A DNA stretch of 51,851 nt from Rhizomicrobium sp. Lineage in GTDB: Bacteria; Pseudomonadota; Alphaproteobacteria; Micropepsales; Micropepsaceae. Where the stretch lies: positions 1 to 51,851 of the forward strand of contig JARLIR010000017.1 in assembly GCA_031291635.1 (NCBI GenBank). Direction: 5' to 3'. The position numbers and the translations under genes were made by a program. The notes under the pieces were generated by a model. That model saw only the letters and a program-made list of their open reading frames with translations, was not told where the DNA came from and made no database searches. Every line of letters begins with the position of its first letter. Position 1 is the stretch's first letter. This document shows positions 1-8,295 of the stretch, piece by piece.

Positions 1-1638
1 CCTGTTGGTGTTGCTGCCAGTGGTGTCGATTTCGGCGGTGTTGAACTGCTGCCACTGGACATTGACCAGCTTGTAGTTCTGCCACAAGGCCGGCGCTTTG
101 TAGTTCTTGAGCGCCGTGTGCGCCGCCGCATTTACCTGCTGAATCTGCGACGGTATGGCGAAATAGCGCTTGTTCACGCAGGTGCCCGTGTTGGGGGGCG
201 GGATGGGCTCGTTGGTGTCCGCATTGATCTCCTGGAAATAAAGCCTGTTGTTAGGTGCCGTCGGCGACGTGTTCGCCGCCACCTTACAGTACGGCCCTGC
301 CACCTGAACCAGAGGCAGCGTCGCACCGGCTGGCGGAGAGGGCGGCGGCGGGTTGGGGATCGGAGGCTGCGGCGGAACGATGATGCCTGTCGGATAGGCG
401 GGGCTGTAGTATTCGCTATTGGCATCAAAGTAATTCAGCCGCGGGTCCATCCCGTCGCCGGGAGGCGCGTTGACCTGCCCGCCATTGTTGTTTTCAACGG
501 GCTTGCCGTTCGCGGTCAGAATGTTGCCGGTATATTCGAAGGTGGCGAAGATGAAATTGGGCTGCGAGGGTGTTTTTTGGATGATGTGCAGCGCGATCAG
601 CACCCATGTCTGCTCGCGATAGCAGGCCGACGTCGAGTTCCCACCCTGATCGTAGAAGCGCACGGTCTTGGTATGGAAGTTGGCAGCGCTCTCGCCGGGC
701 GCCAGCGGACGCCATGCGGCCTTGACCAGCACAGTTCCGGGCGGCAGGACGATATTGGGCGTCGGCGCGGGATAGGTGTTGTTGACAGTCGCAGTGGCGA
801 AATTCTTCTTCGCCGTCACGAAGGCCTGGCCCTGGTACCAAAACGTATTGGCCGCTACATAGTCGTAGAAGGTTCGGTTGCCTTTGGCCAGGAAGCGGAT
901 CAGCTGCGGCTGGGCATTGGCATTCCCGACATTGGGCTTGGCGATTTTGTATGGCAAGGCGCCCGCAAACATCGAATCCAAACCGATCTGCGTGATCTCG
1001 TCGAGATTGATGAAGGACGGCTTGGTCACCACTTGCTGTGTCGGGTTTACGCAAGCCGGCACATTCAACGATGTGCCGCCGGGATTATTCTGGACCGCGC
1101 CCGGAGGAGGCGATCCGCCCGGCGGAGTAGCAGGAGTCGTCGACCGCGTGCCGTAGACATATTGTGGCGAGGCGTCGAAACCGTAATCCTGCGATGCATC
1201 GGGGGTATAGCCCGGCGGGTTACCGACACCAGGGAAGGTCTCGACCTTGCTACGATAGGTTTCCCACACCACAGGTTGCCTTGGCCCGCTGTCGGCGCCA
1301 AACCATTTGGAATTGTCCGGCACGCCGCGGGTGTTGGAACCCACCACACCGGTTTGCGGTGCGGCCGGCCAGTTCAACGCGATGAATTCCTGCCACGCGA
1401 AGATCGCGGCCGTTGTAATGGTCGCATTGCCTGCACCACCCGGGATGTCTGACGGCAATTGCGAGCTGATAGCCGGGAATGTGACCGCCCCGGATGGTCC
1501 GGCTACCGCCATTTGGCGCTTGGCCGCAGCCTCGGCATTATCGGAAGAAAATGCGGTGAGCGACACCGCAATACTGATGAAAGCAAACGCCACAAGTGGA
1601 GCAACAACGAATGTGCGAAATCCTGTATCGAGCTTCAT
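1..1638 (-). CDS. Secreted protein of unknown function, C-terminus beyond window
   Basis: The reading frame stays open for 546 codons from the ATG at 1638 to the window edge, so the C-terminus is missing. An AGGGGA ribosome site lies about 7 bases before the ATG. The N-terminus (MKLDTGFRTFVVAPLVAFAF and on to about residue 36) looks like a signal peptide or N-terminal anchor. The mature part is rich in Pro, Asn and Gln, with a WQEFIALNWPA segment near residue 80, a VVWETYRSK segment near 125, a proline-rich stretch around 430-450 and a few scattered cysteines. I recognise no catalytic motif. It is the last visible gene of the leftward hyp-gene run, 28 bases after the FmdE-like gene, so it may be the exported component or target of that pathway. 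The partner role is inference; the open frame and export signal are seen directly. Confidence 0.75.
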   Translation of the reverse strand, partial: MKLDTGFRTFVVAPLVAFAFISIAVSLTAFSSDNAEAAAKRQMAVAGPSGAVTFPAISSQLPSDIPGGAGNATITTAAIFAWQEFIALNWPAAPQTGVVGSNTRGVPDNSKWFGADSGPRQPVVWETYRSKVETFPGVGNPPGYTPDASQDYGFDASPQYVYGTRSTTPATPPGGSPPPGAVQNNPGGTSLNVPACVNPTQQVVTKPSFINLDEITQIGLDSMFAGALPYKIAKPNVGNANAQPQLIRFLAKGNRTFYDYVAANTFWYQGQAFVTAKKNFATATVNNTYPAPTPNIVLPPGTVLVKAAWRPLAPGESAANFHTKTVRFYDQGGNSTSACYREQTWVLIALHIIQKTPSQPNFIFATFEYTGNILTANGKPVENNNGGQVNAPPGDGMDPRLNYFDANSEYYSPAYPTGIIVPPQPPIPNPPPPSPPAGATLPLVQVAGPYCKVAANTSPTAPNNRLYFQEINADTNEPIPPPNTGTCVNKRYFAIPSQIQQVNAAAHTALKNYKAPALWQNYKLVNVQWQQFNTAEIDTTGSNTNR

Positions 1639-1665
1639 GGCTTATTCCCCTGGCAATTGTGATCT

Positions 1666-2316
1666 TTATGCGTCAATCTCTTCTGGCTGTTTCGTTTTGA
1701 GGTCGTCCCAGTAATCACCGCGCTGCACTTCTGCGGGCAACTCGCCCGGCGCAAGAGGCCGATCGATCACTTCAACGACGAAATTGCGGTTCAATGGAGC
1801 CGCCCAAATCCGCGTAGAGAGCGTGACCTTGGATATCTCGAACATCCGCGTATCCTCTTCGGTCTCCGCATCCGTGCCCAGCCGGTCGGAAAGTTCATAG
1901 AAGGCACGTGGCACGAAATCTTCGCGGAGCTTGATGACAGCTGTTCTGCGGCCATCGCTGACCCACCACTCAAATTTCATGGCACTGTTGCACTTCATGC
2001 CGCAGTTTCCGTCCAGAACCACTTTGTAGCGGTCTCGAGCGACGACGCCGGTGACGTAATCGATGGCATCGCGAACGCCCGGTCCGGGGTGTGCGCCCAC
2101 GACATAGAGGTCGTCGCGGCTCCACAGCCCATCTTTTGAAAGGGCCACCGCGGCTGCCTGCATGGCGCGATAGCCGACGGCCGTGCCCCACCACAGCGAG
2201 CCGATGTGCTGGGTCATGGCGCCATTGTAGTCGACTTCCTTGACCTCGCCGTGCTCCTTGATCCGGACCACGGTCGCGTCGACCGGCGTGAGGGCCTCGC
2301 TGTCATCACTTTTCAT
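1666..2316 (-). CDS. Possible FmdE-like protein linked to the hyp genes
   Basis: This is a 216-residue protein with no export signal. The segment HIGSLWWGTAVGYRAMQAAA resembles the HGHLCPGxxxGYRAA region of the FmdE family (formylmethanofuran dehydrogenase subunit E, PF02663). It is followed by GAHPGPGVRDAIDYVTG and DGNCGMKCNSAMKF, which sit where FmdE proteins carry their second metal-binding region. The first CxHxC-type residues are changed (GSLWWG), so any metal site would differ. I chose the second ATG at 2316 because AGGAG lies 6 bases upstream; the ATG at 2322 directly abuts that site. The gene follows hypE by 43 bases and is probably co-transcribed. The family call is tentative; membership of the hyp operon is well supported by order and strand. 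Confidence 0.6.
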   Translation of the reverse strand: MKSDDSEALTPVDATVVRIKEHGEVKEVDYNGAMTQHIGSLWWGTAVGYRAMQAAAVALSKDGLWSRDDLYVVGAHPGPGVRDAIDYVTGVVARDRYKVVLDGNCGMKCNSAMKFEWWVSDGRRTAVIKLREDFVPRAFYELSDRLGTDAETEEDTRMFEISKVTLSTRIWAAPLNRNFVVEVIDRPLAPGELPAEVQRGDYWDDLKTKQPEEIDA

Positions 2317-2359
2317 GGGCATCTCCTATCTGTCGTTCGAGTTGTTTGGAGCGACGGCT

Positions 2360-3433
2360 TCAGCAAATCCTGGGCAACTGTTCGCCGACCAGCATGTCGA
2401 CGATGCGACGGCCGCCGAAAACCGTATGCATGACCACGCGACCGGGCCGCCCGTCGGTGGCACTGCCGATGATTGCGCTGTCGCGACCCAGCGGATGGCC
2501 GCGCATGGCGGTCAAGGCTGCCTCGGCCTGATCGGGCGGGACGGCGCAAACCAGCTTGCCCTCATTGGCCAGATAGAGAGGGTCGAGGCCCAGTATCTCG
2601 CTGAAGCCCCGTACCTCCTCGCGCAAGGGCGTGCGCTCCTCGTGGATTTCGATGCCGATTTGGGATGCTTCGGCCATTTCGTTCAGCACGGTCGCAATGC
2701 CGCCGCGCGTGGCATCGCGCAGGAACCGCGTCCCCGGCGCGGCGGCCAGCAGGTCGCCGATCAAGCCATGGAGGGCGGCGCAATCGCTTTCTAGAGGCGC
2801 GGACAGCGCCATATCTCCGCGTGCGTTCAGAATCGCGGCGCCGTGGTCGCCCAAAAATCCGTTCACAAGGATGGCGTCGCCAGGCCGGACGCGGTTGACA
2901 CCAAGCTCAATGCCTTCGCGAATGACGCCGATGCCGGTCGTGTTGATGAATAGCTTGTCGCAAGCGCCTCTGCCGACCACCTTGGTATCGCCGGTTACGA
3001 TAAGGACGCCAGCGTCGGCGGCCGTGCGCGCCATCGAGCCCGCGATTTGGCGAAGCATGTCGACGTCCAGGCCTTCCTCGATGATGACGGCACAGCTTAG
3101 GTAGAGCGGCGTGGCGCCACCGACGGCGAGATCGTTGACCGTGCCGCAGATTGCCAGCTTGCCGATGTCGCCGCCTGGGAAAACCAGCGGATGAATTACG
3201 TAGGAATCTGTCGTCATCGCCAGGCGGTCACCATAGGTGGCCAAATCCGACAAACGAAAACGGGCCTGATCCTCCATGGTTGCGAGGGTCTCGTTGTCGA
3301 ACGCACCGACGAAGACATCTTCGATCAGGTCGCGCATCGCCTTGCCGCCGCCGCCATGGGCCATCGTGACCTTGGGAACATTCACCGTACCCAATTTGCG
3401 TCGTGGCGTTGAATTGAGCTGGATAACGTTCAT
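2360..3433 (-). CDS. hypE: Hydrogenase maturation protein HypE
   Basis: HypE works with HypF in the cytoplasm: the carbamoyl group passed to its C-terminal cysteine is dehydrated to a thiocyanate, the source of the cyanide ligands of the NiFe active-site iron. The protein is 357 residues, normal for the family. It has the glycine-rich VTMAHGGGGKAMRDL start of the ATP-binding AIR-synthase fold, a GDTKVVGRGACDKLFINT segment, DATRGG in the middle, and ends in the essential PRIC with terminal cysteine. The ATG at 3433 overlaps the hypD stop (ATGA), which implies translational coupling; the frame remains open upstream inside hypD but that extension has no HypE similarity. All key residues are present, so it should be active. 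Confidence 0.97.
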   Translation of the reverse strand: MNVIQLNSTPRRKLGTVNVPKVTMAHGGGGKAMRDLIEDVFVGAFDNETLATMEDQARFRLSDLATYGDRLAMTTDSYVIHPLVFPGGDIGKLAICGTVNDLAVGGATPLYLSCAVIIEEGLDVDMLRQIAGSMARTAADAGVLIVTGDTKVVGRGACDKLFINTTGIGVIREGIELGVNRVRPGDAILVNGFLGDHGAAILNARGDMALSAPLESDCAALHGLIGDLLAAAPGTRFLRDATRGGIATVLNEMAEASQIGIEIHEERTPLREEVRGFSEILGLDPLYLANEGKLVCAVPPDQAEAALTAMRGHPLGRDSAIIGSATDGRPGRVVMHTVFGGRRIVDMLVGEQLPRIC

Positions 3434-4605
3434 GATCTGGCACCCACAACCTTGGCTCCGGCGTTCTCGGCTTCGCTCCGCTTGGCGCGGACCTTTTCCA
3501 CGTCGCCGAATTGATAGTAAGCGGCACAAGCGCCTTCAGAGGACACCATCAGCGCACCGAGCGGCGTCTCCGGCGTGCAGGCCTTGCCGAACACCTTGCA
3601 TTCCCAAGGCTTGATGACGCCCTTGAGGACCTCTCCGCATTGGCATGATTTCGGGTCTGCGATCTTCACGGAGCGAACGACGAATTTCTTCTCGGCGTCG
3701 TACTTCTCATAGGCCTTGCGCATGCGCACGCCGGAATGATCAATCGAGCCCAGCCCGCGCCATTCGAAGAACTCGCGCAGCTCGAAAACCCTACCGATGG
3801 CATCCAGCGCCACGGCGTTGCCAGCGCTCGGTACGACACGGGCATATTGGTTTTCCACCTCGGAGCGCCCTTCGTCGAGCTGCTTCAGAACCATCCAAAG
3901 GGACTGCAGCACATCCAGAGGCTCAAATCCGGCGACCACGATGGGCTTACCGTACTGCTTGGCAATGAAGTCGTAGGGCGCATTGCCGATCACCATGCTG
4001 ACATGGCCGGGGCCCAGAAAGCCGTCGAGCTGCAACTCGGGCGAGTCCAGGATGGCCTTCACTGTGGGTATGATCGTGATGTGGTTGCAGAACAGCGAGA
4101 AGTTCTCGATTCCCTCCGCCTCTGCCCGCAACACCGTCATCGCAGTGCTCGGCATGGTGGTTTCGAAACCCAGCGCGAAGAAAACGACTTCCTTGTCCGG
4201 GTTGTCCTTGGCAAGACGCAGGGAGTCGAGCGGCGAATACACCATGCGAATGTCCGCGCCTTCGCTCTTGGCCTGCAGCAGACTCTTCTTGGAGCCGGGT
4301 ACGCGCATGGCGTCGCCGAACGTCGTGAAAATGACGTTGGGCAATTCCGCCAGCTGAACGCAGTCGTCGACCCGGCCCATCGGTAAAACACAAACCGGAC
4401 ACCCCGGCCCATGCACCAGCTCGATCTCATCGGGCAGCATGGTCTCTATGCCATAGCGAAAAATCGCGTGCGTATGGCCGCCGCACACTTCCATGATCTG
4501 CAAGGGTCGCTTTTTTCCCTTCTGCAGCTCGACGGATAGGACGGCGATCTCTTTCAGGAGGCTTTTCGCTTTTTCCGGATCCCGGAATTCGTCGACATAT
4601 TTCAC
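3430..4605 (-). CDS. hypD: Hydrogenase maturation protein HypD
   Basis: HypD carries a 4Fe-4S cluster and, with HypC, forms the scaffold on which iron receives two cyanides and one CO before transfer to a hydrogenase large subunit. The 391-residue protein has the hallmark motifs in order: CGGHTHAIFRYG near residue 41, GPGCPVCVLP near 67, ALGFETTMPSTAM near 145, GPGHVSMVIG near 198, and the C-terminal cysteine region CQCGEVLKGVI to GKACTPETP near 338-365. The start is a GTG at 4605 preceded by AAGGGGA. It is coupled to hypE by a 4-base overlap and lies 16 bases after the SIS-domain gene. It looks intact. Confidence 0.97.
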   Translation of the reverse strand: MKYVDEFRDPEKAKSLLKEIAVLSVELQKGKKRPLQIMEVCGGHTHAIFRYGIETMLPDEIELVHGPGCPVCVLPMGRVDDCVQLAELPNVIFTTFGDAMRVPGSKKSLLQAKSEGADIRMVYSPLDSLRLAKDNPDKEVVFFALGFETTMPSTAMTVLRAEAEGIENFSLFCNHITIIPTVKAILDSPELQLDGFLGPGHVSMVIGNAPYDFIAKQYGKPIVVAGFEPLDVLQSLWMVLKQLDEGRSEVENQYARVVPSAGNAVALDAIGRVFELREFFEWRGLGSIDHSGVRMRKAYEKYDAEKKFVVRSVKIADPKSCQCGEVLKGVIKPWECKVFGKACTPETPLGALMVSSEGACAAYYQFGDVEKVRAKRSEAENAGAKVVGARS

Positions 4606-4621
4606 GCCAATCCCCTTCTCT

Positions 4622-5308
4622 TCATTCGCTCGTTACGGAAGGCAGCGAACCGCGATCGTCTGCGAGCAGCGAATGCACCAAATCCCAAAGCACGTGATAG
4701 ATCGTGACGTGGCATTCCTGGATTCGGTGAATGCTGTCCGTTTCCACCACCAAGCAGTGATCCAGTCCGATCTTGGCCATTTCGCCACCGCTCATTCCGG
4801 CAAGACCCATGGTCGTGAGTCCCATCTCCTTCGCCCGGACAAAAGCCTTCACCAGATTTCGGGAGTTGCCACTGGTCGACAATCCGATCAGCGTGTCTCC
4901 CGCTCTGCCTTGAGCGATGACCTGGCGGGCGTAGACGTGGTCATAGCCGACGTCGTTGGCGACAGCCGTCAGCATGGTGCGGTCGGCGCTCAGGTCGATC
5001 GCGGTCAAAGCGGGCCGCCCGGCGGTGACGGGATGCTGGAACTCCACCGCGACATGGGCGGCATCACAACTCGAGCCGCCATTGCCCATGGTGAACAGCC
5101 TGCCATCGCGCTGATAGGTACGCGCAATGGCGTGCGCCGCATCGATGACCGCTTGCGCGTTCTTGCTAAAGAAGGCGGAAATGACATCGCGGTGACGGCC
5201 GACCTTCTCGTCAAGCGCTTCCAGAAGCGCCGCGTTCATGGCGCCCGGCTCCTGCCGTCTGCCATGCAGGAAGGGATAAAGCGACTGCAGCGTAGCGTTA
5301 TCGCCCAT
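4622..5308 (-). CDS. SIS-domain protein, GmhA-like, inside the hyp operon
   Basis: The 228-residue protein is a sugar isomerase (SIS) fold resembling sedoheptulose-7-phosphate isomerase GmhA. Visible motifs are FTMGNGGSSCDAAHVAVEF around residues 70-90, the phosphate-binding LSTSGNSRNLVKAF around 140, and IQECHVTIYHVLWDLVH near the C-terminus, a GmhA-like helix. A later ATG at 5239 has a better ribosome site (GGAG) and would give 205 residues, close to the GmhA norm; I keep 5308 because it closes the gap to hypC. The gene sits between hypC and hypD. Such SIS genes occur within some hyp clusters, but their role there is not established. A role in LPS heptose synthesis is less likely, since no LPS genes are nearby. 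Confidence 0.85.
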   Translation of the reverse strand: MGDNATLQSLYPFLHGRRQEPGAMNAALLEALDEKVGRHRDVISAFFSKNAQAVIDAAHAIARTYQRDGRLFTMGNGGSSCDAAHVAVEFQHPVTAGRPALTAIDLSADRTMLTAVANDVGYDHVYARQVIAQGRAGDTLIGLSTSGNSRNLVKAFVRAKEMGLTTMGLAGMSGGEMAKIGLDHCLVVETDSIHRIQECHVTIYHVLWDLVHSLLADDRGSLPSVTSE

Positions 5309-5321
5309 GGCTGGTTCCGAT

Positions 5322-5597
5322 CTAGGCGGTGGCCGACATAGCGGCCAGCTCTTGTTGGATTTCACCGAGTTCATTCAGCACGCGCAGAGTCGTAGCGGCC
5401 TCGCTCTCGTCTATGCGGCTCATGGCGAAACCGACATGGACCAGAACCCAGTAACCGACGCAGTCTTCCAAGGGAGAACCGTCTTCGCTAACGCAGGCGA
5501 TGTTCACCTCCCTCTGCACGCCGCTCACGTCGACCATTGCGAGCTTGCGCTCAACGTTGGTGATCCTGACAATTTGGCCCGGTATTCCCAAACACAT
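5322..5597 (-). CDS. hypC: Hydrogenase maturation chaperone HypC
   Basis: HypC is the small chaperone that holds iron with HypD and delivers the Fe(CN)2CO unit to the hydrogenase large subunit. The 91-residue protein begins MCLGIPGQIV; the cysteine at position 2 is the known iron/partner ligand. The usual VDVSGVQREV and VGYWVLVHVGFAMSRIDE segments follow. The ATG has GGGAG 6 bases upstream. It lies 31 bases after the hypF stop and 13 bases before the SIS gene. Only one HypC/HupF-type chaperone is visible in the window, and the only large subunit visible is the divergent variant at 8296, so that protein is its likely client. Confidence 0.96.
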   Translation of the reverse strand: MCLGIPGQIVRITNVERKLAMVDVSGVQREVNIACVSEDGSPLEDCVGYWVLVHVGFAMSRIDESEAATTLRVLNELGEIQQELAAMSATA

Positions 5598-5628
5598 GCC
5601 TTTGCTCCCATCGTTGAAACGTTCCGAT

Positions 5629-8022
5629 TCAATCCGTGGCTCGTGCGGCGATCTCGCGCGCTGCGGCGATAGCGGCCTGTCCTAGCGCGAGTCCGCCATC
5701 ATTGGTTGGGACTTGCGCGTGCGAGAGGCAGGTCAAGCCGCGTTCCTCGATGCGTTCCATGCAGGCCTCGAACAGCACCTTGTTCTGGAAACATCCCCCC
5801 GACAGCACGATCGTATCGATCTTCTCGGGACCAGACTGTACTGCGATGGCCGCGGCCATGTCCGCGACCGAAGCGGCAAGACCGAGATGAAACCGGGCCG
5901 AGATGACGGGCACTGGCGTTCGCGCCGCCATATCCTCCAGCAAGGCACGCCACATCGGACGCGGTTCGAGGATCCTCATGCCGCCGTGCGCCTCGTCTGC
6001 GAACGGATACCCTCCCGAGGCTGTTGCCGCCGCGAGAGCGTCGCCATCGATGAGCTCTTCGAGCTCCATCGCGGCCTGCCCTTCGAACAAAGCCAGGTCC
6101 GGGCAAAGGCCCACCGCCGCGGCGACCGCATCAAACAAGCGGCCGCAAGAGCTGGCAACGGGCACGTTGATGCCGTTGGCGAGCATGCGATCGACCACCG
6201 CGCGCGGCTTGCCGGCGAGATAGCGCGCCAGCTCCAATTCGCCGAAATCATGCACGAATGCGTCCCAGCCAAACGCTGACAGCAGCTGCGCATAGGTGTT
6301 GCGCCACGGCTCGCGAATGGCTTGGGCACCGCCGATCATCGCGACCGGCTTGAAAGCGGCGAGCCGCTCGAAGCTGCGATAATCGGCGCGCAGAAACTCC
6401 CCACCCCAGATCGTGGCGTCCGCGCCGAATCCCAGACCGTCCAGAACCACGCCCAGAACGGGAGGGGCGTCCAAGGCGCGGCCATTCTCGGCCAGCGCAC
6501 TGGCGATGTGAGCATGATGGTGTTGAATCTGATGCAGCGTGCCGTCTACTGCCGTGACTCGCGTCTTGGCCAGTTTGCTCGAAAGATATTCCGGATGCAG
6601 GTCGGCGGCGAAAACACGCGGCCGGTGGCTGAAAAGATCGCCATAGAGGCGCAGGTTCTTCTGAAAATCCTCGAAGGTCGCGACATCCTCCAGATCTCCC
6701 TGGTGCTGCGAGAGAATCGCCGCGCCATTCTTGAGGAGACAGAAGGTGGATTTCAGTTCGCCGCCGAAAGCCAGCACATCGGGAGCGTCGGCAAAGCCGT
6801 CCGGCAGACTTATGGGACTGGGCGCAAAACCGCGCGCGCGGCGCAGGACCCGTGACCGGCCATGCACCAGCCGGACAACGGAGTCATCGATCCGGTTGGC
6901 GATTTCGCGATTGTGCAGCAGAACGCCGTCGGCAATATCGCCCAGCTTGGCGCAAACCTCATCGTTGTCTTTGATCTGGGGTTCGTGCGAGATGTTTCCG
7001 CTCGTCATCACCAGCGGCACGTCGAACGCCTGAAGAATCAGCTGGTGCAGCGGTGTGTAGGCCAGCATGAACCCCAAACTGGCCAGCCCGGGGGCGATGC
7101 TGCTGGGAAGCTGCTCTGGGCCGTCCGCGCGCAACAAAACGATGGGCGCGGCGGGGCTTTGCAGCAGCTCGATATCCTGTGGCGTTACACGCGCGAAGCG
7201 CCGGATCACTGCTACGTCCCGCGCCATCAGTGCGAACGGCTTGCCGAACCGACGCTTGCGCGACCGCAATCGGGCCACCGCTCCCTCATCCATGGCGTTG
7301 CAGGCGAGGTGAAAGCCGCCAAGGCCGCGAATGGCGACGATCTTGCCCGCCCGCAGCGAGCGGACAGCCGCTTCTATTGGCGCTTCCCCGGCGGGCGTAC
7401 CGTCTAACGACTGGAACCACAGTTTCGGCCCACATTGCGGACAGGCGATGGGTTGGGCGTGGAAGCGCCGGTCTGCGGGATCCTGGTATTCGCTCGCACA
7501 GGCCGGGCACATCGCAAAGGGTGCCATCGTGGTGTGCGCCCTGTCATAAGGCACGCCGAGCACGATCGAAAGGCGCGGGCCGCAATGCGTGCAATTCGTG
7601 AAGGGGTAGCGGTAGCGCCGTTGCGCCGGATCAAGAATCTCGGCGCGGCAGGCCGGGCACGTCGCGGCGTCTGCGGTGACATTGGTTCGCGTTTCGCCGC
7701 CGATGCTGTCGGCAATGATAAAGTCCTCGAACGCTACGACGTCGGCGAGTGGCCGGACATCAAGCGCCTCGATATACGCCAGCGGCGGTTGGTTCGCTTT
7801 CAAGCCGCTCAGGAAGCGCGCAATGCGCGGCTCGTCGCCCGTGGTCCTGATCAGCACACCGCTACTGTCATTCAAGACCTCGCCGACCAGACCGATTTCT
7901 CGGGCCAAGCGCCAAACCATGGGGCGGAAGCCAACGCCCTGCACCGTGCCACGAACACGAATCTCGACTGATCGGAAGCCTTGCGGCGAGTCGCTCGAGA
8001 CAGTGGCGGTGTTTGTGTACAT
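5629..8022 (-). CDS. hypF: Carbamoyltransferase HypF
   Basis: HypF uses carbamoyl phosphate and ATP to load a carbamoyl group onto HypE, the first step in making the cyanide ligands of NiFe hydrogenase. The 797-residue protein has the full domain order: N-terminal acylphosphatase (RGTVQGVGFRPMVWRLA near residue 22), four zinc-binding Cys pairs (CPAC, CTHC, CPAC and CPQC, about residues 115-200), a YrdC-like domain, and a Kae1-like C-terminal domain with HHHAH around residue 495. I chose the ATG at 8022; a TTG at 8034 adds four residues but lies in the G-rich ribosome-binding stretch. It is the first gene of the leftward operon and is divergent from the hydrogenase-like gene. It appears intact. 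Confidence 0.96.
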   Translation of the reverse strand: MYTNTATVSSDSPQGFRSVEIRVRGTVQGVGFRPMVWRLAREIGLVGEVLNDSSGVLIRTTGDEPRIARFLSGLKANQPPLAYIEALDVRPLADVVAFEDFIIADSIGGETRTNVTADAATCPACRAEILDPAQRRYRYPFTNCTHCGPRLSIVLGVPYDRAHTTMAPFAMCPACASEYQDPADRRFHAQPIACPQCGPKLWFQSLDGTPAGEAPIEAAVRSLRAGKIVAIRGLGGFHLACNAMDEGAVARLRSRKRRFGKPFALMARDVAVIRRFARVTPQDIELLQSPAAPIVLLRADGPEQLPSSIAPGLASLGFMLAYTPLHQLILQAFDVPLVMTSGNISHEPQIKDNDEVCAKLGDIADGVLLHNREIANRIDDSVVRLVHGRSRVLRRARGFAPSPISLPDGFADAPDVLAFGGELKSTFCLLKNGAAILSQHQGDLEDVATFEDFQKNLRLYGDLFSHRPRVFAADLHPEYLSSKLAKTRVTAVDGTLHQIQHHHAHIASALAENGRALDAPPVLGVVLDGLGFGADATIWGGEFLRADYRSFERLAAFKPVAMIGGAQAIREPWRNTYAQLLSAFGWDAFVHDFGELELARYLAGKPRAVVDRMLANGINVPVASSCGRLFDAVAAAVGLCPDLALFEGQAAMELEELIDGDALAAATASGGYPFADEAHGGMRILEPRPMWRALLEDMAARTPVPVISARFHLGLAASVADMAAAIAVQSGPEKIDTIVLSGGCFQNKVLFEACMERIEERGLTCLSHAQVPTNDGGLALGQAAIAAAREIAARATD

Positions 8023-8295
8023 GGCCCCCCGCAAAGTTTACCCGCATTTTTACTATGGGATACGCCACTCTTTCCTTGGTTACTCTGTCATTGCGCAACA
8101 ACTACGAAATTCAGTCTGTGTGTGTTACCAACTGTTGCACAATTCAGAGCTGAGTGATAGTGACTATTGTACTCTGCCGCGAGTTTGCAGCGAATAATGT
8201 AGAGTTTGTCCTAACGTCATTTATTGTTTTCAGTATTCGCATGAGTATGTGAAGTTGAACCAGCAGTTCTTGTTTCCGCTAGGGGGGCTTCGAGA
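8023..8295. promoter_or_regulatory. Divergent intergenic region between hypF and the hydrogenase-like gene
   Basis: This 273-base AT-richer gap must carry promoters for both the leftward hyp run and the rightward hydrogenase-like/YcaO run, since both start here. I see a TTGCGCAA palindrome at 8091-8098 and two AATTCAG copies at 8108-8114 and 8141-8147, 33 bases apart, which could be operator half-sites. I see no convincing sigma-54 element and no small coding frame. A G-run at 8281-8286 serves as the ribosome site of the next gene. Shared control of both sides is inference from the layout. Confidence 0.5.

Noticed and set aside
118-1452. Long plus-strand open frame rich in Arg and Gly
   Set aside because: It is antisense to the 546-codon minus-strand secreted-protein frame, which has a signal peptide and ribosome site; the plus-strand product has shadow-like composition.
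8023-8295. Sigma-54 promoter upstream of the hydrogenase-like gene
   Set aside because: Common for hydrogenase genes, but I found no GG-N10-GC element with the right context.
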